64,000 nt of DNA from Ctena decussata. Its lineage: Eukaryota; Mollusca; Bivalvia; Lucinida; Lucinidae. Position numbers and translations under genes: made by a program. The notes under the pieces were generated by a model, which saw nothing but the letters and a program-made list of their open reading frames with translations, was not told the origin of the DNA and did not search any database. Where the stretch lies: NCBI GenBank assembly GCA_963989385.1, contig OZ022499.1, positions 50,023,757 to 50,087,756 of the forward strand, read 5' to 3'. Each line of letters starts with the position of its first letter. Position 1 is the stretch's first letter. Of this stretch, positions 58,999 to 64,000 are shown piece by piece.

Positions 58999-59240
58999 GA
59001 GCCGCTACAGGACAAAACCAAAAAACCAACAAAGTGGCATACGTGCTCAGCCAAGACTCAGATCAGCCTGGGCATCTGCCCAGTCTGATCAGTCATTGCT
59101 GTCTGCATGAAACTAGCTTAGACCCTTAGCTACCCTTTAAGTGTCTAGCAAAGCTCTGATTAGACTGGGCAGATGCCCAGGCTGATCTGAGTCTCCGCAT
59201 GGTGCACATGCCACTTTGTTGGTTTTGTTGTGTCGTGGCT
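58999..59240. mobile_element. Palindromic MITE family F3 (duplicate)
   Basis: Copy of 29574-29815 carried by the 29,425-bp duplication. Confidence 0.8.
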
Positions 59241-59662
59241 GAAATCATTTATTATCAAGGAGACAAATTAAAAAAAAACTACATTTCTTTACTAACATTT
59301 TATTCATTTAATTCAATTGACAGGAACTGTTCCTTCTTAAACTAAAATATACATATAAAGATCTCTTAAAATAAATTCTAATTTACAGTGGAGTCTAAGT
59401 AAAAAGGTGCCTTCATAAGAAAATAAAAGAAATGTGTCCATAGTAAACAGATGTCCCCATCTAACACCTTCTCAAGGAAGTTGCTAATTATAGAGCTGCT
59501 TATCAAAGCCTTATCCTAAACCCAATGTGCATGTATGCACAGAGGAACATCTGTACAGACCCAAACATTAAATGTCCCTCCAAACCATGCACAGTGTAGG
59601 GGAATATGAATGCCATCATGAAAAGATCAGAACAAGGATGCATGGCAGTAAACACTGCCCAG

Positions 59663-59793
59663 GTTATAAAACTTGAGAATAATCTCAAACTCAAAATAAA
59701 GCACACTGATTGGCTGCTTCTGAGCATGTGCTTGGAAGCAGCCAATCAGTGTGCTTTATTTTGAGTTTGAGAATGTACTCAAGTTTTATAACC
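59663..59793. repeat. Long palindrome (duplicate)
   Basis: Copy of 30238-30368 carried by the 29,425-bp duplication. Confidence 0.9.
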
Positions 59794-60663
59794 TCTGGGC
59801 CAAGTTTTTCATTGCACTACATGTGAACAATGGCCTTAGTCAAACTGTGCAGGTTACCTTAATATTGTGAGATTTTTAATTTTCATGTTTCGAGAAGTTT
59901 TCATATGTAAAGTCCTTTATCCTTTACAAAATTTTCATGTTTTTGTTTTCAAAAGCTCACTGTTATGTCTTATTTTCCAGTATATGGCACCATCTAATAA
60001 ATAAATGATGATAAATGTTGGTCACATGTCATAAAGTACATTGGTTATAATGTCTTATAGACAGACTTAGATGGATGACTTAATATAATTCTAACAAATA
60101 CACCCACCCTACAAAAATCCTAAAACCAATAATTTATTGATCATAATATGCTCCTCCTACAAATATTTTCATGAGATCTATTCTAAAACATGTGAAGAAC
60201 TAACTTTTTACAATAATGATTAGCCAGATGAGAAATCCCACAATGTAGGGTGAATGGTACACTTTCAGGGGAAGCAACCCTGTCCTTTTATTTTTGTCTC
60301 CCATTTGCACTGGGGTCAACTCTTAAAGGAAAGAATTTCCTCTTCAAGGAGCAAATTCTTTCCTTTAAGATGAGACTCCTTTAAAAAGGGTTTTAACACC
60401 CAGGGAAGCAAACAGGATGTCTCGAAAGTTGACTCCCTTTGAAAAAAAAAAAAGGCAGAAAAACAAGGGTGTACTCATGCAGCTTAAAAATGTGAACAGC
60501 TAAAACCTAGTCCAGCCCGCTCATCTGCACAGCTTGCTCAGAGCATTTGCTGTTTACTGTACATTTTCTAGTAGAGGTCCATATAAAGGTAGGTTTTGAA
60601 AATAATTATGACAGTAGTTCTGTTTAACTTTACAAGAATCTAAAAGAATTCTGCACAATGCTG

Positions 60664-63600
60664 GGTCTCCCTGTTTCTGTAAAGCCACTCCTGTGCTAAA
60701 CCAGAAAACTTAGAAAAAGTTTATGCCGCTCCCAAGACTGCTACCACAAAAAGTAGTACCTATGTCTCCCTTTTTACTAGTCGTAGGCGAGAGGAAAACA
60801 TATGTATGTTGCGACCCTCGTTAGAAATGCCTTACCAAGGCATTTCTTATTAAGGGTCACAACATATGCTTTATCAAACTGAAAAATATGAAAATTATCC
60901 CATATTTGTCCTCAAAACCATGCCTTTTCTGGACCTCTGTCTAGGTCATCTAGACATTAATAGTTACTATTTTTACAGCAAAAGTTACTATTTTTACAGC
61001 AAAATCAATGATCAAACTGTAAGAATGTACAGGCTGGTCCGGGTCTTTGCTGCTGCATATAAACTGTATGACACCATATGCAGTTTTCTGAGCATGGTAG
61101 GATTCCCCATAATTATCCAGACAGTTATAATTTCTAGGCATTTTCAAGCAAATACACAAACTATAGTCACAACAATTAAACAATTAAGGTGTCAGACTCA
61201 TCATGACGAATACAGGCAAATCAATAAATTCCCCAAAATGCAGACAAACCTTGCATTTTGCTGTCGTCAACTTTAAGATTCCAGAGAAATTGTCATGCAT
61301 CATATTTTACGTCTGCCAACTTTGATTAAAGTGAATGGGTACACTTTCACAGAAAGCAACTCTGCTATTTTCAGTTTTGGCTCCTTTCTCAATGGGGGGT
61401 CAACTCTTAAAGGAAAGAATTTGCTCCTAGAGGAGCAATTCTTTCCTTTACGAGTAGACCCCCTTTGGAAGGCCTTCATCCATCAGGAAAGTAAACAGGA
61501 AGTCAAGATAATTGTTCCCCTTTGTAAAAAAGCAGAAAAACATGGCGGTGTAACCATATAAAGTAGACAATGGTGGAATTCAATATTTGTCTATGACTGA
61601 TATAAGTGTTTCAGGGTATTTTCTGACTGCCTGTATTTGTCGTGTCTAAACCTTAAGGAAGACACACTAATCAGCAGACAAATAACACTCTTATTGCTAA
61701 GAATGAGAAATATTCTCTTAACAATTTTCAGAGGCCTAGATAAGAAGGATAATATTTTTTTAACTCTCTGTAAAAAATGTCATGACCCCTCATTCAAACA
61801 ACTTAGGCAAAGTGGTTCTAATGATGGGTAACATGTTTTTAACAATTAAGAAGGAAGAAAAATTATCCCAAAAGTTCCTTCTTAAACAAAGCCCTGAGGT
61901 TTGCAAAGTCTTTAAGCAGTTAGTTAAATACTGTATTTTATATTTGATTATCATGCCAGCTCATTGTTTAGAATTTCGATATCACAATTTAATAGCGATT
62001 ATCAAGCCCATTCATTGTTTAAAATGCCATATCAATGTTTAATACAGGGTTTGCTCCCTTTAGATATAAGTCCAAAGTACATGTAACTGCATGCATTTTT
62101 ACATGAACACAAACAAAAACAAGGGGCATACTTGTTCAAACCAATCAGTATACAAAATAAAGATGAAAAATTCTTAAGTATGCCCTTTGAAATTTAATAC
62201 AGGTTCATGTATTCTGCATTATTTTTAGCTCTTACAGAATCTTAACCCAGCAGGCCCATGTTGTCAAAATGACGTCGTATTGATGTCAATGCGACATGAT
62301 GATGTCGCATTGATGTCAGTACGACGTCATTTAGACGTTGTGTGCCCGTTAGGTATTCTCCTGGCATCTACTTAGCTTTTTATTCAAAACTGTCCAAAAC
62401 ACTAACAAAGCTCCAGCTAGATACAGTTTTTATGATAATTCTGAGATAATTTTGTTTGAATTAAAACACTATGCTTATATGCAGAAATATGAAAATTATC
62501 TCATAATTATCTGAAACCCCTCTTTATCATGCTGCAGGTGCTCTGTGGTTTATAGAAAATAAAATTCCTTCACTCACACACACACACACGCTAGCTATAA
62601 TACTCTACATCAAGGAAGGAAAACTTATTCTCACTTCCCATTATTGCTTTGTTACACCAAAAATCCAGTGTCAAAAGACACTGATGATAGCAAACACACA
62701 AATATCTGTACACTATACAATTCTATAGCAAAAGCTGACGAAATTCATGTGCCTTTCATTGCCACATTTCATGCAATCCTCTAATCATTCTAAACAAGAT
62801 TTACTCTGAACAATATGACTACCAGTAACACGTATTAGTGGCATTGGGCAACATTATATTAGATTACCTGCATTAACCAATACAACTAAGGGAACTAAAT
62901 ATTTTGTAAGGGAAGGCAATTAAATTGCCTCCCTTGCAAAATATTTACTTTCCTCAACCTGCTTTGGTTAGCTCCCTTTGTAACATTTATTTCCCTTACA
63001 TTAAGGTACTTGCTTCAGAGCTCTACAGAAAGAGAGCTTTTAATACGTTTCTTCTCCATAGAAATACACACCCTTGCATCTAATAACTACTCCATGGTTG
63101 GTTCTGGAACTGCCATTATCTAATTTCTCCTAAATTCATTAAAACACTTCTAAAACTGTTAACATGTGCCAAATTTTTTGCCCAATAACTGCACAAAAGG
63201 ATTCACAGTCTTTGCTAGAACTCATGAAAACATCATAGTTTGCTATTTCATTGAACAAAACATACAGAAATGGTCTAGTCTATCACAAGGCTCCAGACCT
63301 TAAAAGCAACCCCAAGTTATTTAACACCCCAGTGCAGGGCTTTGAAATCAGAAATTTACATCTAAAACTTAAAAAATTGTTAAATTCTACTAAGGTCATC
63401 CTGCCATCCCTGCACACAGATAGAAAGAAAAAAAAAGATAAGTGCATATGGGTGATGAAAACTGAGTCTTTTCTATGTTTCACAAACCAAGATGCCTTGC
63501 CATTAAAATTCCAACAATACTTTCGTATGGCAAACATTTCTTCTTATCTTAAAATGTATGGATTTTTTAAATGACAAAAAATCTAACCCTTAAAGCGCCA

Positions 63601-64000
63601 AAAATTAAAATTGTTGAATTGGCAAACAGTGTAGATCCAGATGAGGTGGCTCACAATGAGCCACCTCATCTGAATCTACACTGTTTGCGCTCTAGTGTTC
63701 GAATTCTCAATGTGATATCGCTTGGATGAAACATTTTTTGAAATTCTGCAGACAAAACTTTTGTTGTCTGCTTTTTGGCGCTAAAACTGCCTCACTAACC
63801 TGTAAAATGAGGTGCACAATTACCATTACATTAATTTTTGTGGAAATATTGAAAATCTGGACCCAGCTGTTAAAAGCACTATTAGCTTAATGAAGTTGTT
63901 AGTCAAAGATTTGTTAAGTCTTCTAGAAGACATGAACTCAAGTGTGCCAATATTTTTTTGCAAAAAAGAAATGTGAGAGCAAAAACTCCTCACTTTTTTT
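60664..64000 (+). repeat. 3,707-bp unit in the second large copy (truncated)
   Basis: Same sequence as unit 1 including its left flank (caatgctg), as expected from the 29,425-bp duplication. Runs off the window, so whether the array is also repeated here is unknown. Confidence 0.9.

Larger units (their letters stand above)
54390..64000 (+). repeat. 29,425-bp tandem duplication, unit 2 (truncated by window)
   Basis: Corresponds to 24965-34575. It includes the minisatellite (about 54643-58500), the F3 copy at 58999-59240, the palindrome at 59663-59793, the F1 copy at about 60250-60482 and the start of a 3,707-bp unit at 60664. At the variable sites this unit carries the alleles of units 1 and 2 of the array. 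Confidence 0.9.

Overview
This is eukaryotic, AT-rich nuclear DNA, almost certainly from a bivalve mollusc and probably a heterodont clam or mussel. The evidence is: split coding sequence with GT-AG introns; two 'pearl'-type repeat families (VNTR core followed by an ACGG-type microsatellite), an architecture described from bivalves; several short palindromic MITE families, one of which I recall as common in heterodont bivalve genomes; and tRNA-derived SINE heads. Nothing prokaryotic is present. The species assignment is inference.

The only protein gene I can support is the 5' part of CMTR1, the cap-1 mRNA (nucleoside-2'-O-)-methyltransferase. It lies on the minus strand from about 20,026 down to 6,873. 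Eight coding exons join in frame into 304 codons covering a basic N-terminal stretch, the G-patch and the first half of the RrmJ-type methyltransferase domain. That half includes the SAM-binding glycine motif and the first two catalytic residues (Lys180 and Asp303 in this numbering). The remaining exons must lie left of the window. Intron 3 (7.4 kb) is filled with an expanded VNTR element, a 30-bp minisatellite, large palindromes and a SINE.

Region by region: 1-6.2 kb is a four-level nest of transposable elements (MITE > pearl-like > hAT-like > pearl-like). 6.9-20.0 kb is CMTR1 with repeat-filled introns. 20.2-24.0 kb holds MITEs, a SINE and a three-level nest whose innermost member is a 1,372-bp MULE-like element with long TIRs built on TCCGGTACCGGA palindromes, a 9-bp target duplication and a remnant of a ZSWIM3/FAR1-like transposase N-terminus. 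25.2-29.1 kb is a degenerate ~20-bp minisatellite that reverses strand near 28,560. 31.2-46.05 kb is a head-to-tail array of four near-identical 3,707-bp units ending inside a pearl-like element. 48.2-54.4 kb is mostly MITEs in otherwise featureless sequence. At 54,390 everything from 24,965 onward starts again (offset 29,425 bp) and runs to the window end.

The window is best read as a gene-poor, structurally dynamic region flanking the 5' end of CMTR1. Points worth following up are the datable nested insertions, the shared terminal design of the two pearl-like families, and the two-scale tandem duplication with an identical 12-bp filler at each unit junction. I saw no new protein-based system. 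The many short ORFs elsewhere are shadows of repeats.
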